Positions 28,035 to 38,237 of a stretch of 64,000 nucleotides of DNA are shown in pieces. The stretch is taken from contig NZ_CP047491.1 of assembly GCF_009931115.1 (NCBI RefSeq), positions 2,927,501 to 2,991,500 of the forward strand, in the 5' to 3' direction. The number at the start of each line of letters is the position of its first letter. Within the stretch, counting starts at the first letter, position 1. Made by a program: the position numbers and the translations under genes. The DNA is from Microbulbifer hydrolyticus (lineage in GTDB: Bacteria; Pseudomonadota; Gammaproteobacteria; Pseudomonadales; Cellvibrionaceae). The notes below the pieces were generated by a model. The model was given only the letters and a program-made list of their open reading frames with translations. It had not been told where the DNA came from and made no database searches.

Positions 28035-29648
28035 ATGGATGCTCTCCCCCTTTCTGCCGCCATCGCCAAACTGCAACAACACAAGGACCAGCAGACCTGG
28101 TCCCTGCGCGACCTGTTCGCTGCCAACCCCGATCGGGCACAGGTATTCAGCGCCGAAGCCGCGGGTATCTATCTGGACTACAGCAAAAACCTGCTAAGCA
28201 CGGAAACTCTGCAGCAGCTCCTCAGCTACACCGATACCGCCGAGCTCAAAAGTAGTATCCAGGCCCTGCTCTCTGGCTCCCCGATCAACAATACCGAGCA
28301 CCGCCCCGCCCTGCACACCGCCCTCCGCTTCCAGGGAGCGCCACAGACGGAGCACGAGCAGGCAGTAGCAGACTGTCGCGTGCAGATGCAAAATTTTGTG
28401 GAGCAGGTGCACAGCGGTGCCTGGACAGGCTTTAATGGCAAGCGCATCCGCCACGTGGTCAACATCGGTATCGGCGGCTCGGACCTGGGGCCACGCATGG
28501 TATGTGAGGCGCTTCGCCCCTGGCATAAACAAGATCTCAGCGTGCACTTTGTGGCAAATATTGATGGCGCCGACCTGAGCGACACCATCGCCTCCCTGCC
28601 CGCTGACGAGACTTTATTTGTCGTTGCCTCCAAGTCCTTCTCCACCCTGGAAACCCGCCAGAACGCCCTCTCAGCGCGCCAGTGGGTACTGGATGCTGGC
28701 TGTGCGGAGTCAGACCTTGCGAAGCACTTTGTGGCCGTAAGCAGCAATATTGTCGCCGCCCAGGATTTTGGCATTGCCGCCCAGAACATATTCCCGATGT
28801 GGGACTGGGTAGGTGGGCGCTACTCGTTGTGGTCCGCCATTGGCCTGCCCATCGCGCTGGCGTGCGGCTTCGATGCCTACAGCGAGCTGCTGAAAGGCGC
28901 CAACGCCATGGACACCCACTTTGCCGAGGCCGACTTTGCACAAAACCTGCCGGTGCTGATGGCACTGATCCACTTCTGGTATCGCCAGTGCTGGGGCGCC
29001 GGCAGCCTTGCGGTACTCCCCTATGCCCAGCGCCTGGCCAAGTTCCCGGCGTGGTTACAGCAGCTGGATATGGAGAGCCTTGGTAAAAGTGTGACTCGCG
29101 ACGCCCAGCCCCTGCCTTACCCCAGCGGCAGTGTGATCTGGGGTGCGGAAGGCAGTAACGGACAGCACTCATTCCATCAGCTGCTGCACCAGGGCACCGA
29201 CATGATTCCGGCGGATTTCGTCGCGATCAAACAGCCCACCTCCGAACTGGCCGAACAACACCAGTGGCTGCTGGCCTGCTGCCTGAGCCAGAGTCAGGCA
29301 CTTCTTAAGGGCAAGTCCCTGGCGCAAGCGCGCAAAGAACTGGAAGCTTCCGGTCACACCCACAAGGAAGTACACCAACTGGCACCACACAAGGTGATCC
29401 CGGGCAACCGCCCGAGCAATACACTGATTGTGGACAAACTTGACCCGTTCCACCTTGGCAGCCTGCTGGCCCTGTACGAGCACAAGGTATTTACCTTTGG
29501 CTGCCTGCTGGATATCAACCCGTTTGATCAGTGGGGCGTGGAGCTGGGCAAGGTGCTCGGCAATGCAGTGCACGATGCCATTGAGGGGGAGATTCCAGAG
29601 GACTGGGATGGCTCTACGGCCCACCTGCTGAAATTGCTTCTCAAATAA
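28035..29648 (+). CDS. pgi: Glucose-6-phosphate isomerase
   Basis: Pgi interconverts glucose-6-phosphate and fructose-6-phosphate. The ATG at 28035 gives 537 residues (E. coli 549); the upstream in-frame extension is not family-like. Visible motifs are HVVNIGIGGSDLGPRM, VASKSFSTLET (sugar-phosphate binding), the signature WDWVGGRYSLWSAIG, and near the C-terminus GCLLDINPFDQWGVELGK with the conserved catalytic Lys. Isolated gene. Confidence 0.97.
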   Translation: MDALPLSAAIAKLQQHKDQQTWSLRDLFAANPDRAQVFSAEAAGIYLDYSKNLLSTETLQQLLSYTDTAELKSSIQALLSGSPINNTEHRPALHTALRFQGAPQTEHEQAVADCRVQMQNFVEQVHSGAWTGFNGKRIRHVVNIGIGGSDLGPRMVCEALRPWHKQDLSVHFVANIDGADLSDTIASLPADETLFVVASKSFSTLETRQNALSARQWVLDAGCAESDLAKHFVAVSSNIVAAQDFGIAAQNIFPMWDWVGGRYSLWSAIGLPIALACGFDAYSELLKGANAMDTHFAEADFAQNLPVLMALIHFWYRQCWGAGSLAVLPYAQRLAKFPAWLQQLDMESLGKSVTRDAQPLPYPSGSVIWGAEGSNGQHSFHQLLHQGTDMIPADFVAIKQPTSELAEQHQWLLACCLSQSQALLKGKSLAQARKELEASGHTHKEVHQLAPHKVIPGNRPSNTLIVDKLDPFHLGSLLALYEHKVFTFGCLLDINPFDQWGVELGKVLGNAVHDAIEGEIPEDWDGSTAHLLKLLLK

Positions 29649-29707
29649 CTCGACACGCTTCTCAAACCAGCGGATCCACTTGGTGGGTTTGCTGGCGGAC
29701 CCGGCAC

Positions 29708-29744
29708 CAGGTCTCGGTTTGCAAAACTGCAAAACCGAGACCTG
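29708..29744. terminator. Hairpin between convergent pgi and slipin genes
   Basis: A perfect 13-bp stem CAGGTCTCGGTTT / AAACCGAGACCTG with an 11-nt loop lies midway between the two stops (29648 and 29779). T-tracts are short on both sides. A weaker CCAGC/GCTGG hairpin precedes it (about 29670-29694). Confidence 0.6.
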
Positions 29745-29778
29745 TCACTTTGATCCAGAGTTAACCAGACCAGAGTCT

Positions 29779-30540
29779 TCAATCACCTTGCCTGGTTTGC
29801 TTCTCCAGCAATGGCTTGATCAGGTCCATTGGTAACGGGAATACAATCGTGGAGTTCTGCTCCCCGGCGATATCAATCAGTGTCTGCATATAACGCAGAC
29901 TCATGGCATTGGCGTTCTTGGAGAGCTCCGTCGCCGCCTCGGTCAGCTTCACCGCCGCCTGCGCCTCACCATCGGCATGTATCACCTTGGCCCGCCGCGA
30001 ACGCTCCGCCTCCGCCTGCTTGGCAATAGCCCGGATCATGCTCTCGTCGAGATCGATATGCTTGATCTCCACATTGGTCACCTTCACCCCCCAGGCATCC
30101 GTCTGCTCATCCAGAATTTTCTGGATATCCACATTCAACTTATCCCGTTCGGAAAGCATCTCATCCAGCTCATGCTTACCCAACACCGACCGCAATGTCG
30201 TCTGTGAAAGCTGGCTAACCGCCTCATCATAATGTTCCACATTGATGATCGCAGACTGTGGATCGATCACCCGGTAATACACCACCGCATTCACCTTCAC
30301 CGATACGTTGTCGCGGCTGATCACATCCTGGGTGGGCACATCCATCACCACCGTGCGCAAATCCACCCGCTCCATGGTCTGAATGACCGGAATGATGATG
30401 ATCAGTCCCGGGCCTTTCACCGACTGAAAGCGCCCCAGGAAAAAAACCACCGCCCGCTCGTATTCCCGCAAAACGCGGATCGCGTACATCACCAGCAGAA
30501 CCACTGCCAGCATCAAGAGACTCGCAAAATAGCTGACCAT
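29779..30540 (-). CDS. Slipin (SPFH/stomatin family) membrane protein
   Basis: The 253-residue protein has one N-terminal membrane helix (~4-22) followed by an SPFH/Band 7 domain with [32 protein letters not shown] and [21 protein letters not shown] coiled-coil region follows ([22 protein letters not shown]). Slipins form oligomeric rings in membrane microdomains, usually with an NfeD partner. The NfeD gene lies 20 nt upstream on the same strand, making this a classical nfeD-slipin operon. Confidence 0.93.
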   Translation of the reverse strand: MVSYFASLLMLAVVLLVMYAIRVLREYERAVVFFLGRFQSVKGPGLIIIIPVIQTMERVDLRTVVMDVPTQDVISRDNVSVKVNAVVYYRVIDPQSAIINVEHYDEAVSQLSQTTLRSVLGKHELDEMLSERDKLNVDIQKILDEQTDAWGVKVTNVEIKHIDLDESMIRAIAKQAEAERSRRAKVIHADGEAQAAVKLTEAATELSKNANAMSLRYMQTLIDIAGEQNSTIVFPLPMDLIKPLLEKQTRQGD

Positions 30541-30560
30541 AACTTTGCTCCAGTTATTCG

Positions 30561-31985
30561 TTATTCCGGTTGTACCTGCAACATCAGACCTTTTTCTCCG
30601 ATAACCTGCACCAGCTGCCCTTCGGTCAACAGGTTTTCACACTTCGCGCGCCAGATTTCTCCGTCGATTTTCACCAGCAGCACGGGCTCAACTTCCGTGA
30701 CTACCGCAGTGCGCCCGACCATCGCCTGATTGGCTGCGATTTTCGGTTTGCGCAGGCTGCGCCCCACCGCGTACAAAATTCCGAGCAGGGCCAGACCGCT
30801 GACACCGGCGATACCACCAATCAGTCCCTTCGACACCTGCATACCCGGCACATCGCTGTCGATCAGCATCACCGAGCCAATCACCAACGCCACCACACCA
30901 CCAATACCCAGTGCGCCAAAACTTGGCACAAACAATTCCGCCGCGATCAACAGTGCGCCTACGACGATCAGCGCCAGCCCCGCATAGTTGATGGGTAACA
31001 CCTGCAGCGCATAAAACGCCAGTAGCAGGCAGATGACGCCCACCACACCGGGCACAATGGCGCCGGGGCTATAGCCTTCGAAGATCAGGCCGTAGATGCC
31101 CACCAAGAGCAGAATGTAGGCCACCTGGGGGTTGGTAATCAGGGAGAGCAACTCGTTGCGCCAGTCCGGTGCATAGGCCACCACCGGAAGCTCGGCCGTC
31201 TGCGCGTCTATTTTTTCTTTACCGCTGGCGAGCAATACTTGCCGGCCGGGTAGCTGTTTCAGCAACTGCTCGCGATTGTCCGCCACCACGTCGATGACGT
31301 TTTCCGCCAGCGCCTCGTTGGCCGTGAGTGTGGCTGCATCGCGCACCGCCTTTTCCGCCCAGTCGGCATTGCGCCCGTGACGATTTGCCAGACCGCGGAT
31401 ATACGCTACGGAGTCATTGATAACCTTCCGCTCCATCGCGGTACCGGGCTTGCTCGCGGATTCCTCGTCAGGCTTGCTTTCGCTTTTGCCATCGCCCTCG
31501 GTCTTTTTTTCCGTTTCATCCTGTGCTGGCGGGCCCTGCCCGGGCATGCCGCCCATCTGAACTGGAGTGGCCGCGCCCAGGGTGGTCGATGGTGTCATCG
31601 CCGCAACCTGGCTGGCGTAAAGGATATACGTGCCAGCACTGGCGGCGCGCGCGCCGGCGGGCGTGACATAGGTGACGTAGGGGATCTCGGAGGCAAGGAT
31701 GTGCTGGATGATGTCGCGGGTTGCGGCATCCAGGCCACCCGGCGTGTCCATGGTAAGGATAAACAGGCGCGCCCCTTGCGCTCGGGCCTTTTCGCTGGTG
31801 CGGATCAGGTAATCGGTGGTGGCGGGCCCTATGGGCCCATTGATGGAGAGCTCGGCGATATGCGGGCGCTGCTCCCCGTCACCCGGTTCGGTTTCTTGCG
31901 CAAAACCATAAACAGAAAAAAGCTGCGCCAGCAAAAGCAGCAGGCAGGTGAGTACTCCTTTCGACAACCGCTTGTCCATATCCAT
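30561..31985 (-). CDS. NfeD1-type membrane serine protease partner of slipin
   Basis: The 474-residue protein has a signal peptide (~6-27), a ClpP-class protease domain with [17 protein letters not shown] and [15 protein letters not shown] (likely nucleophile Ser), and an acidic, Lys-rich insertion (~155-180). Four to five membrane helices and a C-terminal OB-fold ([21 protein letters not shown]) follow. Archaeal homologues cleave stomatin C-termini. I chose the ATG at 31985, preceded by GGGATA; the longer frame adds an unlikely N-terminus. An ATG two codons downstream is also possible. Confidence 0.88.
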   Translation of the reverse strand: MDMDKRLSKGVLTCLLLLLAQLFSVYGFAQETEPGDGEQRPHIAELSINGPIGPATTDYLIRTSEKARAQGARLFILTMDTPGGLDAATRDIIQHILASEIPYVTYVTPAGARAASAGTYILYASQVAAMTPSTTLGAATPVQMGGMPGQGPPAQDETEKKTEGDGKSESKPDEESASKPGTAMERKVINDSVAYIRGLANRHGRNADWAEKAVRDAATLTANEALAENVIDVVADNREQLLKQLPGRQVLLASGKEKIDAQTAELPVVAYAPDWRNELLSLITNPQVAYILLLVGIYGLIFEGYSPGAIVPGVVGVICLLLAFYALQVLPINYAGLALIVVGALLIAAELFVPSFGALGIGGVVALVIGSVMLIDSDVPGMQVSKGLIGGIAGVSGLALLGILYAVGRSLRKPKIAANQAMVGRTAVVTEVEPVLLVKIDGEIWRAKCENLLTEGQLVQVIGEKGLMLQVQPE

Positions 31986-32215
31986 TATCCCGGGTGCGAA
32001 AGAGGGAAAGGGTATACAAGCGTAACAGAACAGAGCCGCAGCACAGGGAAATCGGCGCCGGATCATTCCATGCCATCAACCGGCAGCCCGGTAGCGCCGG
32101 CCAGGGTCACCACAGCGTATTTTTTGAAGGCGCCGGCTGTTTCTTGAAGCTTCTGTGTCAGGCAAGCGCCTCGAGGGAAAACCGTGACAGGTGATGGGTG
32201 CGTCGTGGAGCGGCG

Positions 32216-33034
32216 CTAATCCCTCACCCGCTGTATCTGCTCGAGGCGGGAGACGCTGCCCAGGTAATCCTGCCAGCTGGCCTCCAGTTCGGCAGTCTGG
32301 TAGCGCTGGTACTTTTCCCGGTCCAGCCAGAACACCCGGGTTTTGGCCCGGCGCAGGTCGATCAACGGAAGCTGGTCGATGGCGGCAGAGCCACGCTTGA
32401 AGACCGAGCCTGCACGCGAGTTCTGGATCATGTCGCTGACAATGGTTAGGTGTACATTTTTCGCAGCGGGATCAAAATGATTGAGAGCCGCCACATCAGA
32501 CAGCGCCTCATAGATAGGCGACACCGGTTGCTCGCCAGCGGAAACCGCCCGGTTGATGGCCTCGTCGAGCGGCTGCTCGAAGCGTTCCCGGTACAACGCC
32601 TGCACAAACTGCTGATTGGCCGTCAGCGCACTCACATCCTCTCCAGAGTGCGGTTTGCAAAGATCCACCACCGGCTTTGAGAGGCCATTGTAGTGATCGT
32701 CCAGCACGAAAATGGAAAAGCGGTCGTTGACTGCTGCGGATTCGAGCAGACCCGCCAGGTGGGTATCGAGAAAGTGCGTCTGGTGCGGGGACAGCGTATC
32801 CGAAGCATCGATGACCACGATGTGCTGGGAAAACCGCGGCAGGTTGGGGTTGCACAGGGTCACCCGGTCATAATCCCGCTCCGGGGCCCGCACCACCTGC
32901 ACGGCAAATACGCCCAGCGCACCCAGCACCAGCACACCCAGGGAAAATAGCGCGACCCCCTTTCTGTCTTCCCGGGTCAGCCGCTGACGGCGCGCCGGTT
33001 TACCGCGTTTCCTGCTGCTCCCGAACAGTGCCAT
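32216..33034 (-). CDS. Membrane-anchored VWA-like protein of unknown function
   Basis: No family recognised. The 272-residue protein has a basic N-terminus, one membrane helix (~26-48), then a domain with beta-strand HIVVIDASDTLSPHQ (71-85). Its DxSxT resembles a MIDAS metal site of von Willebrand A domains. A later VHLTIVSDMIQNS (~195-207) may supply the second MIDAS Asp. The ATG overlaps the stop of the upstream membrane-protein gene by one base (TAATG), so the two are translationally coupled. The gap 31986-32215 to nfeD shows no clear terminator. Confidence 0.65.
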   Translation of the reverse strand: MALFGSSRKRGKPARRQRLTREDRKGVALFSLGVLVLGALGVFAVQVVRAPERDYDRVTLCNPNLPRFSQHIVVIDASDTLSPHQTHFLDTHLAGLLESAAVNDRFSIFVLDDHYNGLSKPVVDLCKPHSGEDVSALTANQQFVQALYRERFEQPLDEAINRAVSAGEQPVSPIYEALSDVAALNHFDPAAKNVHLTIVSDMIQNSRAGSVFKRGSAAIDQLPLIDLRRAKTRVFWLDREKYQRYQTAELEASWQDYLGSVSRLEQIQRVRD

Positions 33035-34407
33035 TACGCTCTCCGCAGACCGTAATCAAGCTCGAGCTTATCCACCAGTGCAGCAAGCGATTCCTGCACG
33101 GATTCACAGCGGGCGTTCACCGTATCGATCGCCCCGATATACGCTTCGTCGAGTTCATTCATCAGCGCTTCAAATGCTGCCAGGTCCTGCTGATGCTGCT
33201 CCAGTCCGGTGGTATTGAGGCGCGGCAATTTATCCAGCTCAAAGCGCAACAGTTCACCGAAATAAGCCGCGCGCCGGTTCAGCATGCGCGCAGAATATGA
33301 CTGGTAATAGCGAATGAGCTCGTCCAGCAACCCCTGCGCCTTGGCGATATCCTCGTGATAGTGACGATGGATTTCCTCGCTGCGCTCGATACTCGCCTTG
33401 AACTGGATGAACTGTGCGCGGATGGTTTTTTCCTTTTCTGCCAGCAGCTCGTGTACCTCTTCCCCCAGCTCATTGATGCTTTCAATCGCCTCTTCAAAGG
33501 TTTCTGCCCAGGATTTCTGCAGCGCTCGCACCCGGCGAGTAATGGCGGTATATCCCGGGTAACGGTCGTCTACCACGAAGAACTTGGCTGTCAGCAGTAT
33601 CAGGGCAATGGCACTCACCACAACCATGATCCAGGAGTTGAAGTCCTGAATACCGAGCGGCTGGTTCCATAGACTCGTCATCGCCAGCTGCGAGGCGGTA
33701 AACGGGTTCTGCTCCAGCGCCTCACGATAGTGGCCCACACCGAGCACAAAGATTATCGCCACCGCCAGCACCGCCGCAGACACCAGTACCGCAGCGCCCT
33801 TCCTCACCAGGTTCTGGTGAAAACAGTTCCTCAGGGAAAACGCCATAAACGCGGCGAAACCGAGATTGACGAGAGAGATGATAAAGGCCTGAAAGAAACC
33901 ACCGACAAGGCCCAGGTCGCTGCCCTTGGAGAGAAAGAAGGCGTTCAGTACGGTTTCCAGAATGACGATAAAGAAAATCACCGAGTGATGCAGAATCCTG
34001 GACTCCCGGTAGACCGCCTCACGGGTGAGGCCATTCCGGTGCCGGAAGATCTCCAGATCCATACGCACCGCAGAATAATCCTGTGCGCTGCGCTTGAGCC
34101 CGCTCACCAGGTTTGCCATGCGGCTACTGATTTTTTTCTCGACCAGGGCATCGGTATTCTTCAGGTCCTGGAACAGCTGGCGAATCTCCACCTCACTGCG
34201 GTCGGCCAGTTCTTTGTCCAGTTCGGTCTGGCGATTTTCGTGAACACGCCCGATGATCTCACGCACAACATAGGAGCGCAGACCCTCTTCGCTTTCCGTA
34301 TGATTGCGGCGGTCGTGTTCCGGGATGCCCGCTTTCACATCGCGTTCGACACGCTGCTCAATCTTGAGGGCAGAGATGGCGGCTTTGGTGGCCGGTATTG
34401 AAGTCAT
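33034..34407 (-). CDS. Four-helix membrane protein with coiled coil, unknown function
   Basis: No family recognised. The 457-residue protein has a charged helical N-terminus (1-140) and four hydrophobic segments at about 141-160, 165-192, 204-226 and 257-278. A long helical, probably coiled-coil tail (~295-455) includes EAIESINELGEEVHELLAEK. Both ends are probably cytoplasmic by charge. It is coupled to the downstream VWA-like gene. The layout superficially recalls motor-type complexes such as MotA/ZorA, but no conserved motif of those families is present. Confidence 0.65.
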   Translation of the reverse strand: MTSIPATKAAISALKIEQRVERDVKAGIPEHDRRNHTESEEGLRSYVVREIIGRVHENRQTELDKELADRSEVEIRQLFQDLKNTDALVEKKISSRMANLVSGLKRSAQDYSAVRMDLEIFRHRNGLTREAVYRESRILHHSVIFFIVILETVLNAFFLSKGSDLGLVGGFFQAFIISLVNLGFAAFMAFSLRNCFHQNLVRKGAAVLVSAAVLAVAIIFVLGVGHYREALEQNPFTASQLAMTSLWNQPLGIQDFNSWIMVVVSAIALILLTAKFFVVDDRYPGYTAITRRVRALQKSWAETFEEAIESINELGEEVHELLAEKEKTIRAQFIQFKASIERSEEIHRHYHEDIAKAQGLLDELIRYYQSYSARMLNRRAAYFGELLRFELDKLPRLNTTGLEQHQQDLAAFEALMNELDEAYIGAIDTVNARCESVQESLAALVDKLELDYGLRRA

Positions 34408-34677
34408 GCTGTCACCTAAAAACTTCCACTACATTTTAGGTTTTGGGATTCACAGGGACTTGCAGCTCAGGGCAATATCCATATTCCCTCCTTCAGAATA
34501 GCTGCTTCGTGATTGTCGCCGCTGCCGTTGCGACAAACTGTTGTCAAAAGCAGATACCGGCGCCAGCAAACCGCGCTTTTGTCACCGCCATCGACAACAT
34601 GCGCAAATTCGCGCACCACGGCACTATCTAGTAGGCCTACTGCTAGTAGGCATACTGGCAGTCATACTGGCAGGCAT
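34408..34677. other. Gene-free region upstream of the membrane/VWA-like pair
   Basis: Together with the terminator that follows it, this is a gap of more than 300 nt. It must carry the promoter of the minus-strand pair, but no good -35/-10 pair stands out. A short direct repeat, CATACTGGCAG, occurs twice between about 34650 and 34672. Confidence 0.3.
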
Positions 34678-34705
34678 AAAAAAACGGGCCCAGGGCCCGT
34701 TTTTT
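34678..34705. terminator. Strong bidirectional terminator after the DUF1820 gene
   Basis: Stem AAAAAACGGGCC / GGCCCGTTTTTT with loop CAG has the A-run and T-run built in. It lies 19 nt beyond the stop of the minus-strand DUF1820 gene. Confidence 0.9.
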
Positions 34706-34723
34706 ACATACACGAATGAGTCG

Positions 34724-35056
34724 TTATTCAGAATCCGACGGGTGACGCATCGGTGTCGGGAAAGGGAACTGGGCAATTTTGTCGCCTTTCACATCATGCA
34801 CTTTGCCGACCCCCTCTTTCTCCACCTCGTCGATACGCACAATGCTGTGCATAGGGATATAGGAGCGCTTGACCGAGGAGAACTCGGTCTTCAGCTTTTC
34901 CTCGCTGGGGTCCACCACCAGCTGGGACTTCTCCCCGAATACGAATTCTTCTACTTCGATAAAGCCATACATCTCGCTCTGGTAGATAGCCCTCGCGTAG
35001 AGCTCGAATACCTGATTCTGGTTGTGGAAAATGACTTTGTAGATTGGGTTGGCCAT
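34724..35056 (-). CDS. DUF1820 family protein
   Basis: The 110-residue soluble protein starts MANPIYKVIFHNQNQVFELYAR, which is characteristic of DUF1820, and continues with GFIEVEEFVFGEKSQLVVDP and YIPMHSIVRIDEVEKEG. Function unknown. It is divergent from miaB, a linkage also seen in pseudomonads. Monocistronic, with a strong terminator. Confidence 0.85.
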   Translation of the reverse strand: MANPIYKVIFHNQNQVFELYARAIYQSEMYGFIEVEEFVFGEKSQLVVDPSEEKLKTEFSSVKRSYIPMHSIVRIDEVEKEGVGKVHDVKGDKIAQFPFPTPMRHPSDSE

Positions 35057-35208
35057 GTAGTTCTCTGAAAGGCTGCGCCACTGGGATATAAAGGCAAGCG
35101 CCGGTAAATTCTAGTCTCGGGACTGGTCCGGGACGAGCTCACCCCGAAAAAGCGCGGAAGGTTACCACTGGAGCCAATCCCCGTCTATGCAGCCCAAAGT
35201 CGGGCCGG

Positions 35209-35214
35209 TATAAT
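35209..35214 (+). promoter_or_regulatory. Perfect -10 hexamer upstream of miaB
   Basis: TATAAT within CGGTATAATGCCCC lies 41 bp before the miaB ATG. No matching -35 is found at 16-18 nt. The surrounding sequence resembles the valS promoter. Confidence 0.4.
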
Positions 35215-35255
35215 GCCCCACCTTTCAAATTGACCAGTTTTTAACCAGGCCCACT

Positions 35256-36635
35256 ATGTCCTCCGAACTGTCCGAAAAACCGGTGAAAAAGCTTTTCATC
35301 AAGACCCACGGCTGCCAGATGAATGAATACGACTCTGCGCGCATGCGGGACCTGCTGGGTGAGTCCCACCAGATGGTACCCACGGATGACCCGGAAGAAG
35401 CCGACGTCCTTCTTGTAAACACTTGTTCTATCCGCGAGAAGGCCCAGGAAAAATTGTTCCACCAGCTGGGCCGCTGGAAGCACCTGAAGGAAAAGAATCC
35501 CGAGCTGGTGATTGGTGTGGGCGGCTGTGTGGCCAGTCAGGAAGGCGAGGCCATCGCCAAGCGCGCCCCCTACGTCGACCTGGTATTCGGCCCGCAGACC
35601 CTGCACCGCCTGCCGGAAATGATGGAAACCAAGAAACAGCAAAGCGGCGCCATCGTGGTGGATGTGTCCTTCCCGGAGATCGAGAAGTTCGACCGCCTGC
35701 CCCAGCCAGAAGCGGATGGCGTGAGCGCATTCGTCTCCATCATGGAAGGCTGTTCCAAATACTGCACCTTCTGCGTGGTGCCCTACACCCGCGGTGAGGA
35801 AGTGAGCCGCCCGGTCGCCGACGTGCTGGAAGAAGTGGCGCACCTCGCTGGCCAGGGAGTTCGCGAGGTAAATCTGCTGGGGCAGAACGTGAATGCCTAC
35901 CGCGCAGCCGGCGAAGATGGCCAGATTGTGGACTTTGCCGAACTGATTACCTATGTAGCCTCCATCGATGGTATCGACCGCATTCGCTACACCACCTCAC
36001 ACCCGGTAGAGTTCTCCGATGCGCTGATCGATGTGTACGCCGAGGTTCCGGAGCTGGTGAACCACCTGCACCTGCCGGTACAAAGTGGCTCCGACCGCAT
36101 CCTGATGGCGATGAAACGCGGCCATACGGCCCTGGAGTACAAGTCCAAAATTCGCCGACTGAAGGCGATCCGCCCGGATATCTGCCTGTCTTCGGACTTT
36201 ATTATCGGCTTCCCCGGTGAAACCGAGCGTGACTTTGAAGCCACCATGAAACTGATTCAGGATGTGGGTTTCGATATCTCCTTCAGCTTCATCTATTCCG
36301 CGCGCCCGGGTACCCCCGCGGCAGACCTGCCGGACGAAACCCCGGAAGAGGTCAAGAAGCACCGTCTGCAGCTGCTGCAGCACCGCATCAATCAGCAGGC
36401 TGCAGAGATTGCACGCCGGATGGTGGGCAACGTGGAACGCGTGCTGGTGACCGGTGTATCCAAGAAAGACCCGGGACAGCTGCAGGGTCGCACCGAGAAC
36501 AACCGGGTGGTCAACTTCCGCTTCGACGATATGGCCCTGATTGGCAAGTTTGCGGATGTATTGATTGAAGAGGCACTGCCGAACTCCCTGCGGGGTACTC
36601 TGGTGGCCTCCGAGCTGGATGGGTCGCTCGGCTAA
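35256..36635 (+). CDS. miaB: tRNA-2-methylthio-N6-dimethylallyladenosine synthase MiaB
   Basis: This radical-SAM methylthiotransferase modifies A37 of tRNAs reading UNN codons. The 459-residue protein has the N-terminal UPF0004 domain with cluster cysteines in HGCQMNE (Cys20), VNTCSI and GGCVAS. The radical-SAM triad is Cys166, Cys170 and Cys173 (GCSKYCTFC), and a C-terminal TRAM domain follows. It precedes phoH-ybeY-corC-lnt as in most gammaproteobacteria, but a 505-nt gap with two palindromic repeats separates it from phoH. Confidence 0.97.
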   Translation: MSSELSEKPVKKLFIKTHGCQMNEYDSARMRDLLGESHQMVPTDDPEEADVLLVNTCSIREKAQEKLFHQLGRWKHLKEKNPELVIGVGGCVASQEGEAIAKRAPYVDLVFGPQTLHRLPEMMETKKQQSGAIVVDVSFPEIEKFDRLPQPEADGVSAFVSIMEGCSKYCTFCVVPYTRGEEVSRPVADVLEEVAHLAGQGVREVNLLGQNVNAYRAAGEDGQIVDFAELITYVASIDGIDRIRYTTSHPVEFSDALIDVYAEVPELVNHLHLPVQSGSDRILMAMKRGHTALEYKSKIRRLKAIRPDICLSSDFIIGFPGETERDFEATMKLIQDVGFDISFSFIYSARPGTPAADLPDETPEEVKKHRLQLLQHRINQQAAEIARRMVGNVERVLVTGVSKKDPGQLQGRTENNRVVNFRFDDMALIGKFADVLIEEALPNSLRGTLVASELDGSLG

Positions 36636-36687
36636 CCCACGGGAAATTCAGGTTTCGGGGCACCGTTTTGGGGGTTCCGTGGCGGTC

Positions 36688-36764
36688 CTGCTACCGATAT
36701 CCCTTTGCGAGACACGCCGTGAACCCATCCCTGGGGGCTTGTCGAAAAGGGATATCGGTACCAG
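36688..36764 (-). repeat. Palindromic repeat copy B (inverted orientation)
   Basis: Arms 36688-36706 and 36746-36764 pair at 18 of 19 positions. On the minus strand the interior reads CCCA GGGA TGGG followed by GTTCACGGCGT, matching copy A but opposite in orientation. The boundary motif GCAGGACCGCCAC lies at 36691-36679 on the minus strand. It is 52 nt after the miaB stop. Confidence 0.82.
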
Positions 36765-36839
36765 AACCTTCGCATCACGCCCACTAGACCTTGGCGAACG
36801 AATAGGTCAGCTATTGCGCGGCGCTCCGAATCTAAGGCC

Positions 36840-36945
36840 CTGATGCCGGGATGCGTTTCCGGGACCGTACGCGGCCATGGATGGCCGCGTCCGAGCGCAC
36901 AGGGATGTGCTTGTAGCGTGTCCCGGAGACGCATCCCGGCAGCAG
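36840..36945 (+). repeat. Palindromic repeat copy C
   Basis: Arms of 26 nt (36840-36865 and 36920-36945) pair at 24 of 26 positions. The interior holds a 9-bp stem ACGCGGCCA / TGGCCGCGT with tip TGGA, and a GCACA / TGTGC stem with tip GGGA (motif GCACAGGGATGT, 36897-36908). The boundary GCAGGGCCGCCAC (36942-36954) is identical to copy A. No gene is seen in the rest of the 36636-37140 gap. Confidence 0.85.
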
Positions 36946-37140
36946 GGCCGCCACAGGAACATGCTAAGAAGCGGTACTGCCTGCGAAGCACAAGGCCCCA
37001 AAACAGTCAGTGACCACAAATCGTCATACTCCCCTGTTATAAGCCCCGGAACCGGTTAGAACCCATTCGTCACAAACCGACCTTTCCCCTACGAGGGAAA
37101 TGGGTATAACCTACAGACTGAACCCCCAGACTAAAGGTGC

Positions 37141-38226
37141 ATGGAAACCAATTTGGAAACACAAGCCCTCGCTCACAGCATCACCCTTGAGCCAAACGAC
37201 GCCCGCCGCCTGGCCAACCTCTGTGGCCAATTCGATCAACACCTGCGCCAGATTGAACAGCGATTGGATATCGAAATCCGCAATCGCGGCAATCAGTTTG
37301 CCATCTATGGCGATGCGAGTTCCGCGCGTGCTGCGGGCGAGATCCTGAGCAACCTGTATAAGGAAACCGGATCCAAAGAGGATCTGACCCCGGACGAGAT
37401 TCACCTCGCCCTGCAGGAGTCTGGCGTTGAAGAACTGGTAAAAGGTGGCCAGAAAGCCGAAGAGGGTGAGGGCGACCAGGTGGTGCTGATCCGCACCAAA
37501 AAGTGTTCCGTGCGGCCTAGAGGGATCAACCAGCGCAAATACGTGCGTGCGGTGCAGAGTAACGATATCAACTTCGGTATTGGCCCCGCTGGTACCGGTA
37601 AAACCTATCTGGCGGTAGCCTGTGCCGTGGAGGCCCTGCTCAAGGACTCCGTAGAACGCATCCTGCTGGTGCGCCCTGCGGTAGAAGCCGGTGAAAAACT
37701 GGGCTTCCTGCCCGGTGACCTCAGCCAGAAGGTAGACCCCTACCTGCGCCCCCTGTACGACGCCCTGTTTGAAATGCTGGGCTTCGAGACCGTTGGCAAG
37801 CTTATCGAGCGCAATGTGATCGAAGTGGCTCCGCTCGCCTATATGCGCGGCCGCACCCTGAACAACGCGTTTGTGATTCTGGACGAGAGCCAGAACACCA
37901 CCCGCGAACAGATGAAGATGTTCCTCACCCGCATCGGGTTTGGGTCCACCGCAGTGATTACCGGTGACCCCAGCCAGATCGACCTGCCCCGCGGACAGGC
38001 CTCGGGACTCAAACACGCTATTGAGGTCCTGGACAACGTCAACGGCATCAGCTTCACCCACTTTGGGGCCAAAGACGTGGTTCGCCACCCGCTGGTACAG
38101 CGCATCGTGGAAGCGTATGACATCCACGAAGCGGAAGTGGAAGCGGAACGGGAAGCCGAACGCGCGGCGCGCAAGGCTGCGGCTCTTGAAGCGGCCGGCA
38201 AATCCGCTGGAGAAAATGCGGCCTGA
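37141..38226 (+). CDS. ybeZ: PhoH-family ATPase (YbeZ)
   Basis: The 361-residue protein has an N-terminal KH-like region (~10-90) and a PhoH P-loop ATPase core with Walker A GPAGTGKT (~144-151). A Walker B-type sequence [11 protein letters not shown] and [20 protein letters not shown] follow. The tail is Glu/Ala/Arg-rich. PhoH/YbeZ works with the neighbouring RNase YbeY and is predicted to aid RNA handling. AAAGGTG precedes the ATG. ybeY follows after 11 nt. Confidence 0.94.
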   Translation: METNLETQALAHSITLEPNDARRLANLCGQFDQHLRQIEQRLDIEIRNRGNQFAIYGDASSARAAGEILSNLYKETGSKEDLTPDEIHLALQESGVEELVKGGQKAEEGEGDQVVLIRTKKCSVRPRGINQRKYVRAVQSNDINFGIGPAGTGKTYLAVACAVEALLKDSVERILLVRPAVEAGEKLGFLPGDLSQKVDPYLRPLYDALFEMLGFETVGKLIERNVIEVAPLAYMRGRTLNNAFVILDESQNTTREQMKMFLTRIGFGSTAVITGDPSQIDLPRGQASGLKHAIEVLDNVNGISFTHFGAKDVVRHPLVQRIVEAYDIHEAEVEAEREAERAARKAAALEAAGKSAGENAA

Positions 38227-38237
38227 CGGCCGCGCCC

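Noticed and set aside
33034..34407. Zorya-type (ZorA/ZorB) defence pair
   Set aside because: The membrane protein lacks recognisable MotA/ExbB motifs and the partner lacks an OmpA-like peptidoglycan-binding domain; neither neighbour is a helicase or nuclease.
34640..34675. Short direct repeat of CATACTGGCAG, considered as a CRISPR or regulatory array
   Set aside because: Only two copies with a few bases between; no array or known site.
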